This document shows, in pieces, positions 22,458 through 35,084 of a stretch of 64,000 nt of DNA (position 1 is the stretch's first letter; the number at the start of each line of letters is the position of its first letter). The translations under genes and the position numbers were made by a program. The notes beneath the pieces were generated by a model. It was not told the DNA's origin, made no database searches, and saw only the letters and a program-made list of their open reading frames with translations. The DNA is from Tragulus kanchil (Eukaryota; Chordata; Mammalia; Artiodactyla; Tragulidae): positions 43,299,501-43,363,500 of the forward strand of contig JAIOJX010000002.1 of assembly GCA_022376925.1 (NCBI GenBank), in the 5' to 3' direction.

Positions 22458-24549
22458 TAGTAACCATATTCATTCTAAATGCAAAGTCTCAGAATTGTTT
22501 TTAAAATGGGTTATGTTGAGAACAACATTATGTTAATAGGATGTTGCTGAGTTCAGTTCAGTTCAGTCGCTCAGCCAATTCAAACTCTTTGCGATCTCAT
22601 GGACACAGCTTACCAGGCTGTCTACCCTTCACCATCTCCTGGAGTTTGCTCAAACTCATGTCCATTGAGTTGGTGATGCCAAACAACCATCTTGCCCTCT
22701 GTTGTTCTGTTCTCCTTCTGCCTCTATTTTTGCTAGAATCAGGGTCCAATTTTCCAATGAGTCATCTCTTCACATCAGGCGACCAAAGTATTTGAGCTTC
22801 AGCATCAGCCCTTCCCATAGATAGTCAGGGTTGATTTCTGATATTGCTAGGAACAGATTAAACTATACAGGAAAAAGATAAAATTTGGATTCTACTAATA
22901 TCAATGTTTAGTATGCTTGTTCTAGAGAAATTTATCTATGCAAGAACATTCAAATTCTCTTCCCCCCACAAATGAGTGAACTATTTCATAAGTAGCCTCT
23001 GCTTAGCTCTATTATGGTATTTACTATATAGAGATACAATTATCTATGTATTCTTCCTCCTTCAGATTCTTTCCTCTGAGAAACTTTGGGGGATTGTTTA
23101 TGCTGGCATATAATTTAATAATGCTTCTTTTAAATCTCAGTATTACTGAGCTTCTACCAAGGTACAATACTAAGTGTTATACGGAATGCAGAAATGAATA
23201 AAGAAGTACTTGCTCTCTTCAGATACTAGTATCTGTGCAGCATGGAGACATGGAAAGAGTAACTTATATAAGGATTGATACAGTATAACCTGAAAGCAAA
23301 AGTAAAAACTTAGCACTCGAGAAAAACAGAGGCTGAAACATTTGATTTGGACTAGGTTAATACAGAAGGCTTAACAGCAGAGCTCAAATGTGGACTGAGT
23401 TGAAGGAACAGTATTTTGTAGGGTTTCCTGGTAGCTCAGATGGTAAGGAATTCTGGGACTCCACAGACAGGAAAAAACCTGGCACTTTTTTTGGGGTCTC
23501 TTCCTTCCATGGGATTTCCCAGACAGGAATACTGGAATTGGTCATTCTTCAAATAGTAACCATATTCATTCTAAATGCAAAGTCTCAGAATTGTTTTTAA
23601 AATGGGTTATGTTGAGAACAACATTATGTTAATAGGATGTTGCTGAGTTCAGTTCAGTTCAGTCGCTCAGCCAATTCAAACTCTTTGCGATCTCATGGAC
23701 ACAGCTTACCAGGCTGTCTACCCTTCACCATCTCCTGGAGTTTGCTCAAACTCATGTCCATTGAGTTGGTGATGCCAAACAACCATCTTGCCCTCTGTTG
23801 TTCTGTTCTCCTTCTGCCTCTATTTTTGCTAGAATCAGGGTCCAATTTTCCAATGAGTCATCTCTTCACATCAGGCGACCAAAGTATTTGAGCTTCAGCA
23901 TCAGCCCTTCCCATAGATAGTCAGGGTTGATTTCTGATATTGCTAGGAACAGATTAAACTATACAGGAAAAAGATAAAATTTGGATTCTACTAATATCAA
24001 TGTTTAGTATGCTTGTTCTAGAGAAATTTATCTATGCAAGAACATTCAAATTCTCTTCCCCCCACAAATGAGTGAACTATTTCATAAGTAGCCTCTGCTT
24101 AGCTCTATTATGGTATTTACTATATAGAGATACAATTATCTATGTATTCTTCCTCCTTCAGATTCTTTCCTCTGAGAAACTTTGGGGGATTGTTTATGCT
24201 GGCATATAATTTAATAATGCTTCTTTTAAATCTCAGTATTACTGAGCTTCTACCAAGGTACAATACTAAGTGTTATACGGAATGCAGAAATGAATAAAGA
24301 AGTACTTGCTCTCTTCAGATACTAGTATCTGTGCAGCATGGAGACATGGAAAGAGTAACTTATATAAGGATTGATACAGTATAACCTGAAAGCAAAAGTA
24401 AAAACTTAGCACTCGAGAAAAACAGAGGCTGAAACATTTGATTTGGACTAGGTTAATACAGAAGGCTTAACAGCAGAGCTCAAATGTGGACTGAGTTGAA
24501 GGAACAGTATTTTGTAGGGTTTCCCTGGTAGCTCAGATGGTAAGGAATC
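22402..24549. repeat. Tandem duplication 10: 22402-23452 = 23498-24549
   Basis: Offset 1096 bp. The left copy ends in degraded Bov-tA sequence, and 23453-23497 is unmatched junction sequence. Confidence 0.95.
22552..22855 (-). mobile_element. BovB 3'-end fragment (copy at 23648-23951)
   Basis: It starts gttcagttcagttcagtcgc and continues cctggagtttgctcaaactc and catcaggcgaccaaagtatt, the antisense 3' end of BovB. The copy is made by the 1096-bp tandem duplication. Confidence 0.9.
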
Positions 24550-24740
24550 TGGCTGCAATGGAAGAGACCCAGATTCAATCCCTGGGTCAGGAAGACCCCC
24601 TGGAATAGGAAGTGGGAAGCCACGCCAGTATTCTCACCTGGAGAATCCCAGGGACAGAGGAGTCTGTCAGACTATAGTCCATGGAATTGCAAATAGTCAT
24701 ACACAACTGATAGACTAACTCTTCCACTTTTCACTTTTAA
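24518..24740 (+). mobile_element. Bov-tA SINE
   Basis: gggtttccctggtagctcag to gtcatacacaactgatagac is full-length Bov-tA on the + strand. A damaged start of the same element is at 23421-23452, the end of the left duplication copy. Confidence 0.9.
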
Positions 24741-26039
24741 GAGGCCAAAATTAACCAGGATTATGAAAGAATGTGGCTTTTTAAAGATGATATATATAAA
24801 GTGACACATGGAAGTAGAAAAGAATGAGAAGATGCAAAGTTACTTAACAAGCTATTGATAATCCCACAATAAAGGTATTTCTAAGAAACTCATTAATCAC
24901 ATAAGGGGAGGACAATGCCATAATGAGAGGGAAGATATGTCAAGGAAAGGTTTTTCCAGAAAATGGTGGATAGAATATTTAGCATTTAGGAGGTGGGAGT
25001 AGTAACAGATGTGATTGGAGAAGTTAAGAAAGGATTAGATTGGGAGAGGCTGCTCATGTCTTACAAAGATTAGACTTAATCATGAAGGCAGTGAGGAAAC
25101 ACTGGAAGGAAAATAGGAATAAGATTTATATATTAGAAAGGTCATTTGAGTAATTTGGGGAAGATGGATTGAACTGATGAAATATGCAACAATTAGAAGC
25201 CCTACATTAGTAATTCAGGCAAATAAATGAGGAAGGCCTGGACCACAAGTAAGACTTGAGATTCAAAAGGGAAGAGTAGAGTTGAAAAATACTAAAGAGG
25301 TTTCATAAGTTAGCCCTCACCACCAATGTATCACATGAAGTGCATCAGTCTAGAGTGATTTCTAAGTTTTCACTTAGCAACATTACTGGAGGAAGATGAT
25401 GTCATTCATTCAGTTAAAGAATGTGGAAGATTATTTAAATGCATTTGGTTCTGAAAGCTCTGCTTCTCCATATACCAGTGTCAAACTGATTCTTGGGGAC
25501 AGGGTTTTTGGTGAAGGATAGCTTTACTACTTTTCCAGACAAAGTGGGGCACATAGACTCCTGCCTCGGAAAACTATGTGTCTCCAACTTGGAAAGGGTA
25601 GTGAGAAGTTGGATAGTAATAGTCCAAAGAGGGCGTGATCAGCTCATGGACATCCTTCTGATAGATTGGTGGTGAGATAAATAAGAGTCAGCATCATCAG
25701 CCTTCATATTCCAACTGGCCTGGGGTCTACATGCTTGTGGGCAACATACCATCATGAATTCTTAATGTCACCCAACTAGAGGATATTCCAGTATTCAAAA
25801 AACAGCTCAGAGATGTTGTATATATCCCTTGATAGTGAATTAGGACCTTACCCAAGGCTGCCGTGTTGTTTCTCTTGAATGATTGTTCCTGGCCTCCCAT
25901 ATTCTCCTTTCCCTAATTAGCAGCTGGTTGAATCTGGCGATTATAACACAGGAAATGTCATGGAAATTGAATGAAGGTTATTTTCTGTAATCAAAGAAGT
26001 GAAGGACACACAAAGGCTTTGTGCTCAGGAATCCCACAG
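24741..26039. other. SLC26A7 intron, single copy, no feature seen
   Basis: Unique AT-rich DNA outside the tandem blocks. A 60-codon open frame at 25493-25675 is at chance length. Confidence 0.6.
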
Positions 26040-26580
26040 GGCCTAAAATGTCTATTTAGGTCTTTTGCCGACTTTTTGATGGGAATTGCTTATTTTTCTG
26101 GTATTGATTTGCTTGAGGAGCTTGTATATTTTGGAAATTAATCCTTTGTCATTTGTTTCATTTGCTATTATTTTCTCTCATTCCAAGGGTTGCCTTTTCA
26201 CCTTGTTTATAGAGTTTTCTTTGCTGTGCAAAAGCTTTTGTGTTTAAGAAGTTCCCATTTGTTTATTCTTTCCAGGCCAGGGATTGAACTGGCACCCTTT
26301 GCACTGCAAGGCAGTGTCCTTACCCACTGGACCACCAGGGAAGCCACATTTGTTTATTCTTGCTTTTATTTCTATTACTTTAGGAGGCAGGTTATAGAGG
26401 ATCTAGATGTGACTTATGTCATAGAGTGTTCTGCTCATGTTTTCCTCAAAGAATTTTATAGTTTCTGGTTTTACATTTAAACCTTTAATCCATTTTGAGT
26501 TTACCTTTGTGTGTGGTGTTAGAAAGTGTTCTAATTTTATTTATTTTGTCACAGATAGCCGTCCAATTTTCACAGCACTG
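26040..26580 (-). mobile_element. Older L1 fragment (ORF2 C-terminal part)
   Basis: Diverged L1 ORF2 antisense sequence (aggtcttttgccgac..., tgtgcaaaagcttttgtgt...) is parallel to the same stretch of the younger L1 at 27490-27930. It is interrupted at 26271-26346 by a short SINE fragment and at 26581 by the younger L1. Confidence 0.8.
26256..26361 (-). mobile_element. 76-bp CHR SINE 5' fragment with perfect 15-bp target-site duplication
   Basis: Bases 26271-26346 are the reverse complement of the first ~75 bases of a CHR SINE (ending ...ccaccagggaagcc). They are flanked by the exact repeat catttgtttattctt (26256-26270 and 26347-26361) inside L1 ORF2. The fragment keeps the SINE 5' end and has no 3' part or A tail, the opposite of normal 5' truncation. 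Confidence 0.88.
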
Positions 26581-27297
26581 CTTTTTTTTTTAATTCTTTA
26601 TTTTAAAGGTTTTACAGAGTTTTGTTGTTCACAGACATGTATGTTCCCAGATCAGTCATATGCATATTCCTGGTCCCCACCTCCCCAGTTCCCCCCATCA
26701 CAACCCTCCGGACCATTGCCCATTCCATTGTGAGCACTCCTATTCCCTTAGCACAATGAAAATAGCTATCTTTTCCACACATGACAATATAGGTTTCCAT
26801 ATTACGCCCTCCATGCCTCCTCTTCCCTATTTCTTCCCCACAATGTCCATATGTCTATGCTCTGTCTTTTTTTCCATGAGTTCACTGCATGTGTTATCAA
26901 GACCATCCTACTAGATTCCATATATGTGTGTTAGGATACTGTATTTGTCTTTCTCTTTTTGACTTACTTCACTTTTTATGATAGGCTCTAGAGCCAGCCA
27001 CTTCATTAGGACTGAGTCTTCTGCATTTCTTTTAACAGCTGAGTAGTATTCCATTGTATATATGTACCAGGGCTTCTGTATCCATTCATTCATTGATGGA
27101 CATCTAGGTTGCTTCCATGTTCTGGCTATTGTATAGAGAGCTGCAATGCACAATGGGGTACAGGTGCTTCTTTCAGTTTTGATTTCATCAGGATATAAGT
27201 CTAATAGTGGGATTGCTGGGTCATAGGGTGCTTCTATTTTTAGTTTTTAAAGGAATCTCCAGACTGTCTTCCATGGAGGCTGTATCAGTTTACATTT

Positions 27298-29570
27298 CCA
27301 CTAGCAATGCAAGAGGGTTCCCTTTTCTCCACACCCTCTCCAGCATTTATTGTCTGCAGATTTTTTGATGATGGCCATTCAGACGGGTGTGAGGTGATAT
27401 CTCATTGTAGTTTTGATTTGCATTTCTCTAATAATAAGCGAGATTGAGCATCGTTTCATGTGCTTTTGAGCCATCTGTATGTCCTCTTTGGAGAGACATC
27501 TCTTTAGATCTTTTTCCCATTTTTTGATTGGGTTGTTCGTTTTTCCAGTGCTGAGTTGTCTGAGTTGCTTGTAGATTTTGGAGATTAATTCTTTGTCTGT
27601 TGTTTCATTTGCTATGATTTTCACCCACTCCGTGGGGTGTCTGTTCAGCTTTTTTGTAATTTCTTTGGCTGTACAAAAGCTTTTAAGTTTCATGAGGTCC
27701 CACGTGTTCACTTTTCTTTTCAGTTCCGCTATTTTAGTAGGTGGGTCAGAGAAGATCTTGCTTTGATTGATGTCCTTGAGGGTTTTGCCTATCTTCTCCT
27801 CTAAGGGTTTGATGGTTTCTGGTCTTCCATTTAGGTCTTTAATCCATTTTGAGTTGATCTTTGTGCATGGTGTCAGGGAACGTTCCAGCTTCATTTTTTT
27901 TGCATGTAGCTGTCCAATTTTCCCAGCACCACTTGTTGAAGAGGCTGTCTTTGTCCCATTTTATAGTTTTGCCTCCTTTGTCAAAAATAAGGTACCCATA
28001 GGTGCGTGGATTTATCTCTGGGTTCTCGATCTTGTTCCATTGGTCTATAGTTCTGCTTCTGTGCCAGTACCATACTGTCTTGATGACTGTTGCTTTGTAA
28101 TAGAGTCTGAAGTTAGGGAGACTGATTCCTCCAGCTCAGTTTTTCTTTCTCAGGATTGCTTTGGCTATTCAAGGTCTTTTGTGTTTCCATATGAACTGTG
28201 TGATTCTTTGGTCTAGTTCTGTGAAGAATGTCAATGTTAGTTGAATAGGTATTGCATTGAATCTGTCGATGATATTTGGTAGTATGGTCATTTTCACAAT
28301 ATTGATTCTTCCGACCCAGGAACATGGAATATCTCTCCATCTGTTTAAGTCTTCTTTAATTTCTTTCATGAGTGTCTTGTAATTTTCTGTGTACAATTCT
28401 TTTGTTTCTTTGGGTAGGTTTATTCCTAGATATTTGAATTCCACCAGCAATGCAAGAGGGTTCCTTTTCCACACCTCTCCAGCTTTTAGCAGATTTTTTG
28501 ATGATGGCCATTCAGACGGGTGTGAGGTGATATCTCATTGTAGTTTTGATTTGCATTTCTCTAATAATAAGCGAGATTGAGCATCGTTTCATGTGCTTTT
28601 GAGCCATCTGTATGTCCTCTTTGGAGAGACATCTCTTTAGATCTTTTTCCCATTTTTTGATTGGGTTGTTCGTTTTTCCAGTGCTGAGTTGTCTGAGTTG
28701 CTTGTAGATTTTGGAGATTAATTCTTTGTCTGTTGTTTCATTTGCTATGATTTTCACCCACTCCGTGGGGTGTCTGTTCAGCTTTTTTGTAATTTCTTTG
28801 GCTGTACAAAAGCTTTTAAGTTTCATGAGGTCCCACGTGTTCACTTTTCTTTTCAGTTCCGCTATTTTAGTAGGTGGGTCAGAGAAGATCTTGCTTTGAT
28901 TGATGTCCTTGAGGGTTTTGCCTATCTTCTCCTCTAAGGGTTTGATGGTTTCTGGTCTTCCATTTAGGTCTTTAATCCATTTTGAGTTGATCTTTGTGCA
29001 TGGTGTCAGGGAACGTTCCAGCTTCATTTTTTTTGCATGTAGCTGTCCAATTTTCCCAGCACCACTTGTTGAAGAGGCTGTCTTTGTCCCATTTTATAGT
29101 TTTGCCTCCTTTGTCAAAAATAAGGTACCCATAGGTGCGTGGATTTATCTCTGGGTTCTCGATCTTGTTCCATTGGTCTATAGTTCTGCTTCTGTGCCAG
29201 TACCATACTGTCTTGATGACTGTTGCTTTGTAATAGAGTCTGAAGTTAGGGAGACTGATTCCTCCAGCTCAGTTTTTCTTTCTCAGGATTGCTTTGGCTA
29301 TTCAAGGTCTTTTGTGTTTCCATATGAACTGTGTGATTCTTTGGTCTAGTTCTGTGAAGAATGTCAATGTTAGTTGAATAGGTATTGCATTGAATCTGTC
29401 GATGATATTTGGTAGTATGGTCATTTTCACAATATTGATTCTTCTGACCCAGGAACATGGAATATCTCTCCATCTGTTTAAGTCTTCTTTAATTTCTTTC
29501 ATGAGTGTCTTGTAATTTTCTGTGTACAATTCTTTTGTTTCTTTGGGTAGGTTTATTCCTAGATATTTGA
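27298..29570. repeat. Tandem duplication 11: 27298-28438 = 28441-29570
   Basis: Core offset 1133 bp, within L1 ORF2. The first ~55 bases of the right copy have several deletions. One SNV: C at 28314 against T at 29447. Confidence 0.95.
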
Positions 29571-31471
29571 TTCTTTTGGTTGCAATGGTGAAGGGGATTG
29601 CCTCTTTGATTTTGTTTTCTGATTTTTCATTGTTTGTGTATAGGAATGCCAGTGATTTCTGTGTGTTGACTTTGTATCCTGCGACTTTGCTGAATTTGTT
29701 GATTAGCTCTAGTAGCTTTGTAATAGAGTCTTTGGGATTTTCTATGTATAATATCATGTCATCTGCAAAAGGAGAGAGCTTGACTTCTTCCTTTCCAATC
29801 TGGATTCCTTTGATTTCTTTCTCTTCTCTTATTGCTGTTGCTAGGACTTCCAGGACTATGTTGAATAGTAGTGGTGAAAGTGGACACCCCTGTCTTGTTC
29901 CTGATCTTAGAGGGAATGCTTTCAGTTTTTCACCATTGAGGATAATGTTTGCTGTGGGCTTCTTATATATAGCTTTTATTATGTTGAGATAGGTTCCTTC
30001 TATGCCCATTTTCTGAAGAGTTTTTATCATGAATGGGTGTTGTACTTTGTCGAAGGTTTTTTCTGCATCTATTGAGATGATCATGTGATTTTTGTCTCTC
30101 AATTTGTTGATATGGTGTATCACATGGATTGATTTGTGGATATTGAAGAATCCTTGCATGCCTGGGATGAACCCGACTTGATCATGATATATGAGTTTTT
30201 TGATGTGTCATTGAATTCTGTTTGCTAGGATTTTGTTGAGGATCTTGGCATCTAAGTTCCTCAGTGAAACTGGCCTATAATTTCCCTTTTTTGTGTTGTC
30301 TTTGCCTGGTTTGGGTATCAGGGTGATGGTCGCCTCGTAAGGGGAAATTTTCCTTCCTGTGCAATTTTTCGAGAGTTTTAGAAGGACGAAGTGTTGTCCT
30401 TCCTGTGTGATTCTTTGGTCTAGTTCTGTGAAGAATGTCAATGTTAGTTGAATAGGTATTGCATTGAATCTGTCGATGATATTTGGTAGTATGGTCATTT
30501 TCACAATATTGATTCTTCTGACCCAGGAACATGGAATATCTCTCCATCTGTTTAAGTCTTCTTTAATTTCTTTCATGAGTGTCTTGTAATTTTCTGTGTA
30601 CAATTCTTTTGTTTCTTTGGGTAGGTTTATTCCTAGATATTTGATTCTTTTGGTTGCAATGGTGAAGGGGATTGCCTCTTTGATTTTGTTTTCTGATTTT
30701 TCATTGTTTGTGTATAGGAATGCCAGTGATTTCTGTGTGTTGACTTTGTATCCTGCGACTTTGCTGAATTTGTTGATTAGCTCTAGTAGCTTTGTAATAG
30801 AGTCTTTGGGATTTTCTATGTATAATATCATGTCATCTGCAAAAGGAGAGAGCTTGACTTCTTCCTTTCCAATCTGGATTCCTTTGATTTCTTTCTCTTC
30901 TCTTATTGCTGTTGCTAGGACTTCCAGGACTATGTTGAATAGTAGTGGTGAAAGTGGACACCCCTGTCTTGTTCCTGATCTTAGAGGGAATGCTTTCAGT
31001 TTTTCACCATTGAGGATAATGTTTGCTGTGGGCTTCTTATATATAGCTTTTATTATGTTGAGATAGGTTCCTTCTATGCCCATTTTCTGAAGAGTTTTTA
31101 TCATGAATGGGTGTTGTACTTTGTCGAAGGTTTTTTCTGCATCTATTGAGATGATCATGTGATTTTTGTCTCTCAATTTGTTGATATGGTGTATCACATG
31201 GATTGATTTGTGGATATTGAAGAATCCTTGCATGCCTGGGATGAACCCGACTTGATCATGATATATGAGTTTTTTGATGTGTCATTGAATTCTGTTTGCT
31301 AGGATTTTGTTGAGGATCTTGGCATCTAAGTTCCTCAGTGAAACTGGCCTATAATTTCCCTTTTTTGTGTTGTCTTTGCCTGGTTTGGGTATCAGGGTGA
31401 TGGTCGCCTCGTAGAATGTGTTTGGAAGTTTTCCTTCCTGTGCAATTTTTCGAAAGAGTTTTAGAAGGACA
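29331..31471. repeat. Tandem duplication 12: 29331-30400 = 30405-31471
   Basis: Offset 1074 bp, within L1 ORF2 reverse transcriptase. The left copy's last ~65 bases (30336-30400) are degraded. Confidence 0.95.
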
Positions 31472-32131
31472 AGCACTAGCTCTTCTTTAAATGTTTGTTA
31501 GAATTCGCCTGTGAATCCATCTGGCCCTGGGCTTTTATTTTTGGGTAGATATTTAATCACAAATCCGATTTCTGAGCTTGTGATTGGGTTGTTCAAAGTT
31601 TCTGTTTCTTCCTGGCTCAGTCTTGGGAGAATAATCTTCTCCAAGAAACTGTCCATTTCTTCCAGGTTATCCAGTTTGTTGCCATAGAGTTGTTCATAAT
31701 AGTCTCTTAGAATCCTTTGGATTTCTGCATTCTCTGTTGTAATCTCTGCTTTTTCATTTTTGATTTTGTTGATCTGGTTCTTCTCTCTCTTTTTCTTGAT
31801 GAGTCTGGCCAGTGGCTTGTCAATTTTGTTTACCTTTTCAAAGAACCAGCTTTTTGTTTTATTTATATTTACTATAGTTTCTTTCATTTCTTTCTCATTT
31901 ATTTCTGCTCTAGTCTTTATAATTTCTCTTCTTCTGCTGGCTTTGGGGTGTTTTTGTTCTTCTTTCTCCAATTGTTTTAAGCGGAGGATTAGGTCATCTG
32001 CTTCATATTTTCCTAGTTTCTTGAGGTAGGATTGTATTGCTATAAATTTCCCTCTTAGAACTGCTTTTGCGGTATCCCATAGGTTTTGCATGGTCGTGTG
32101 TTCATTGGCATTTTCTTCTAGGAATTTTTAA

Positions 32132-34346
32132 ATTTCTCCTTTGATTTCCTCAGTGATCAGTTGGTTTTTTAGGCATGTGTTGTTTAATCTCCATGTGTTT
32201 GTGTTTTTAGTGATTTTTTTTCCTGTAGTTGATCTCTAGTCTCATTGCATTGTGGTCTGAGAAGAAGGTTGATATTATTTCAGTCTTCTTGAATTGACTG
32301 AGGTTAGATTTATGGCCCAAGATGTGGTCTATCTTGGAGAATGTTCCGTGAGCACTTGAGAAGAAAGTGTATTCTTCTGCTTTTGGATGGAACGTCCTAA
32401 AGATATCGATGAGGTCCATCTTTTTTAGTGTGGCATTTAAGGCTTGTGTTTCTTTATTAATTTTCTGTTTGGATGATCTGTCCATTGGTGTGAGAGGAGT
32501 GTTAAGGTCTCCTACTATTGATGTGTTATTATTGATTTATTCTTTTATGTCTGAGAGTATCTGTCTTATGTATTGAGGTTCCCCTGTGTTGGGTGCGTAG
32601 ATATTCATGACTGTTATGTCTTCCTCTTGGATAGATCCCTTAATCATAATGTAGTGACCTGCCTTGTCTCTTAGAATCTTCTTTACTTTAAAATCTATTT
32701 TGTCTGATATAAGGATTGCTACTCCAGCTTTCTTTTGATTTCCATTTGCATGGAATATCTTTTTCCAGCCTCTCTCTTTTAGTCTGCGAATGTCTCTAGG
32801 TCTGAAGTGGGTCTCTTGTAAACAGCATATATATGGGTCTTGCTTCTGGATCCATTCAGCCAGCCTGTGTCGTTTGGTTGGAGCATTTAGTCTATTTACA
32901 TTCAAAGTAATTATTGATACGAATGTTCCTACTGTCATCTTCTTAGAAGTCTGAGGTTTGATTTGTAGGACTTCTCCTACTCTTGTATTTATTGGCTATA
33001 TCAGGCCCTTTAACACTTGTTGTAGGGCTGGTTTTGTGGTACAGAATTCTTTTAGTTTTTGTCTGTCTGTGAAGCTTTTGACTTCACCATCGATTCTGAA
33101 TGAGATTCTTGCTGGGTAGAGAAATCTTGGTTGGAGGTTATTCTCTTTTAGCCGTTTAAATGTGTCTCGCCATTCTCTTCTGGCCTGCAGGGTTTCTGTT
33201 GAAAGATTCGCAGTTAGACGATGGAGCCTTTATATGTTATTTCTCCTTTGATTTCCTCAGTGATCAGTTGGTTTTTTAGGCATGTGTTGTTTAATCTCCA
33301 TGTGTTTGTGTTTTTAGTGATTTTTTTTCCTGTAGTTGATCTCTAGTCTCATTGCATTGTGGTCTGAGAAGAAGGTTGATATTATTTCAGTCTTCTTGAA
33401 TTGACTGAGGTTAGATTTATGGCCCAAGATGTGGTCTATCTTGGAGAATGTTCCGTGAGCACTTGAGAAGAAAGTGTATTCTTCTGCTTTTGGATGGAAC
33501 GTCCTAAAGATATCGATGAGGTCCATCTTTTTTAGTGTGGCATTTAAGGCTTGTGTTTCTTTATTAATTTTCTGTTTGGATGATCTGTCCATTGGTGTGA
33601 GAGGAGTGTTAAGGTCTCCTACTATTGATGTGTTATTATTGATTTATTCTTTTATGTCTGAGAGTATCTGTCTTATGTATTGAGGTTCCCCTGTGTTGGG
33701 TGCGTAGATATTCATGACTGTTATGTCTTCCTCTTGGATAGATCCCTTAATCATAATGTAGTGACCTGCCTTGTCTCTTAGAATCTTCTTTACTTTAAAA
33801 TCTATTTTGTCTGATATAAGGATTGCTACTCCAGCTTTCTTTTGATTTCCATTTGCATGGAATATCTTTTTCCAGCCTCTCTCTTTTAGTCTGCGAATGT
33901 CTCTAGGTCTGAAGTGGGTCTCTTGTAAACAGCATATATATGGGTCTTGCTTCTGGATCCATTCAGCCAGCCTGTGTCGTTTGGTTGGAGCATTTAGTCT
34001 ATTTACATTCAAAGTAATTATTGATACGAATGTTCCTACTGTCATCTTCTTAGAAGTCTGAGGTTTGATTTGTAGGACTTCTCCTACTCTTGTATTTATT
34101 GGCTATATCAGGCCCTTTAACACTTGTTGTAGGGCTGGTTTTGTGGTACAGAATTCTTTTAGTTTTTGTCTGTCTGTGAAGCTTTTGACTTCTCCATTGA
34201 TTCTGAATGAGATTCTTGCTGGGTAGAGAAATCTTGGTTGGAGGTTATTCTCTTTTAGCCGTTTAAATGTGTCTCGCCATTCTCTTCTGGCCTGCAGGGT
34301 TTCTGTTGAAAGATCCGTAGTTAGACGTATGGAGTTTCCTTTATAT
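32132..34346. repeat. Tandem duplication 13: 32132-33240 = 33239-34346
   Basis: Offset 1107 bp, L1 endonuclease and ORF1 end. Differences gather at the left copy's end (for example gacttcaccatcg against gacttctccattg). Confidence 0.95.
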
Positions 34347-34459
34347 GTTATTTGTTGTTTGCTCCTAGCTGATTTTAGTAATCTGTCTTTATATTTAGTC
34401 TGCGTTAGTTTGGTTAGAATGTGCCTTGGTGTGTTTCTTCTGGGGTTTATCCTAAAACC

Positions 34460-34680
34460 TTTTTACGCATTTATTGAGATTATCATATGCTTTTTACCTT
34501 TAAGTTTGTTAATATGATATATCACATTAATTGATTTGCATATACTAAAGAATCCTTGTATCTCTGGGATAAATCAGACTTGATTATGGTATATAATCTT
34601 TTTAATATGTTGTTAAATTCTATTTCCTAGAATTTTATTGAGGATTTTTACTAACCAATATCAGTGATATTGGTTGTAAT
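34460..34680 (-). mobile_element. Older L1 fragment (ORF2 reverse-transcriptase part)
   Basis: Diverged antisense L1 sequence parallel to 30040-30240 of the younger element (catttattgagattatcat..., gaatccttgtatctctggg...). It is probably the right-hand half of the old L1 seen at 26040-26580; the two halves do not meet at the same L1 position, so sequence was lost. Confidence 0.75.
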
Positions 34681-34953
34681 TTTTTTTTTTTTTTTGGCCA
34701 CTTCTATTGGTATTTCATTTATTTATTTTCATCCATCTTTGTTCTCTGGTCTGTGTGGGCCTCCCATTGCAGTGGCCTCTCTTGTTGTAGAGCATCGGCT
34801 CTGGGCGCATGTGCTCCAGAGCACTAGCTTGGTAGTTGGACACATTGGTCCAGTTGCTCCACAGCATGTAGGATCTTCCCAGGCCAGGGATGGAACTGGT
34901 GCCTCCTGCACTGCAAGGAGGACTCTTTACCCACTGGACCACCCGGGAAGCCC
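34681..34953 (-). mobile_element. CHR SINE
   Basis: A poly(T) tract, then ggccacttctattggtattt, ctccagagcactagcttggt, and cccactggaccacccgggaa as the 5' end on the minus strand. It lies within old L1 sequence. Confidence 0.9.
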
Positions 34954-35044
34954 AGTAATTTTGTTTTTCTCTGATGTCTTTATGTTGTTTTTATTTGAGG
35001 GTAATGGAGACCTTGTAAATTGATAAGACATGACTTAGCAAATG

Positions 35045-35055
<11 letters not shown>

Positions 35056-35080
<25 letters not shown>

Positions 35081-35081
35081 C
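35056..35081. repeat. (TG)n microsatellite
   Basis: An uninterrupted TG run of about 12 units at the left edge of an L1 3' fragment. Confidence 0.9.
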
Positions 35082-35084
35082 ATA

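Larger units (their letters stand above)
26900..34045 (-). pseudogene. L1 ORF2 (endonuclease/reverse transcriptase), broken and fragmented
   Basis: Minus-strand pieces of L1 ORF2 run right to left. The N-terminal AP endonuclease is at 33644-34045 (copy 32537-32938), with LNVNRLNAPTKRHRLAEW and CCLQETH. The linker is at 31498-32091. The reverse transcriptase is at 29302-30159 and 30208-31233, with the catalytic FADD box and [13 protein letters not shown]. The thumb/C-terminal region is at 27379-27894, and the tail (IKSEVSQKEKDKYSI) at 26911-27153. Intact ORF2 is about 1,275 residues; here there are internal stops and three 1.1-kb tandem duplications, so it cannot be active as assembled. In the endonuclease the usual Asn-x-Gly turn reads Asn-x-Arg. 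Confidence 0.93.
26583..34459 (-). mobile_element. L1 LINE (ruminant, relatively young), 5'-truncated
   Basis: From right to left it has the ORF1 C-terminal domain (about 34100-34455; ETLQARREWRDTFK and LQPRFLYPARISFR in the reverse frame), a short spacer, ORF2, a 3' UTR and a poly(T) tract at 26581-26590, the poly(A) tail on the minus strand. ORF1 is cut near 34455, so the 5' UTR and ORF1 N terminus are missing. It sits in an older L1 whose pieces lie at 26040-26580 and 34460-34680. After removing three tandem duplications (1133, 1074 and 1107 bp), its length would be about 4.5 kb. Confidence 0.9.

Noticed and set aside
25493..25675. 60-codon open frame as a small gene
   Set aside because: Chance length in intron DNA with no supporting signal.
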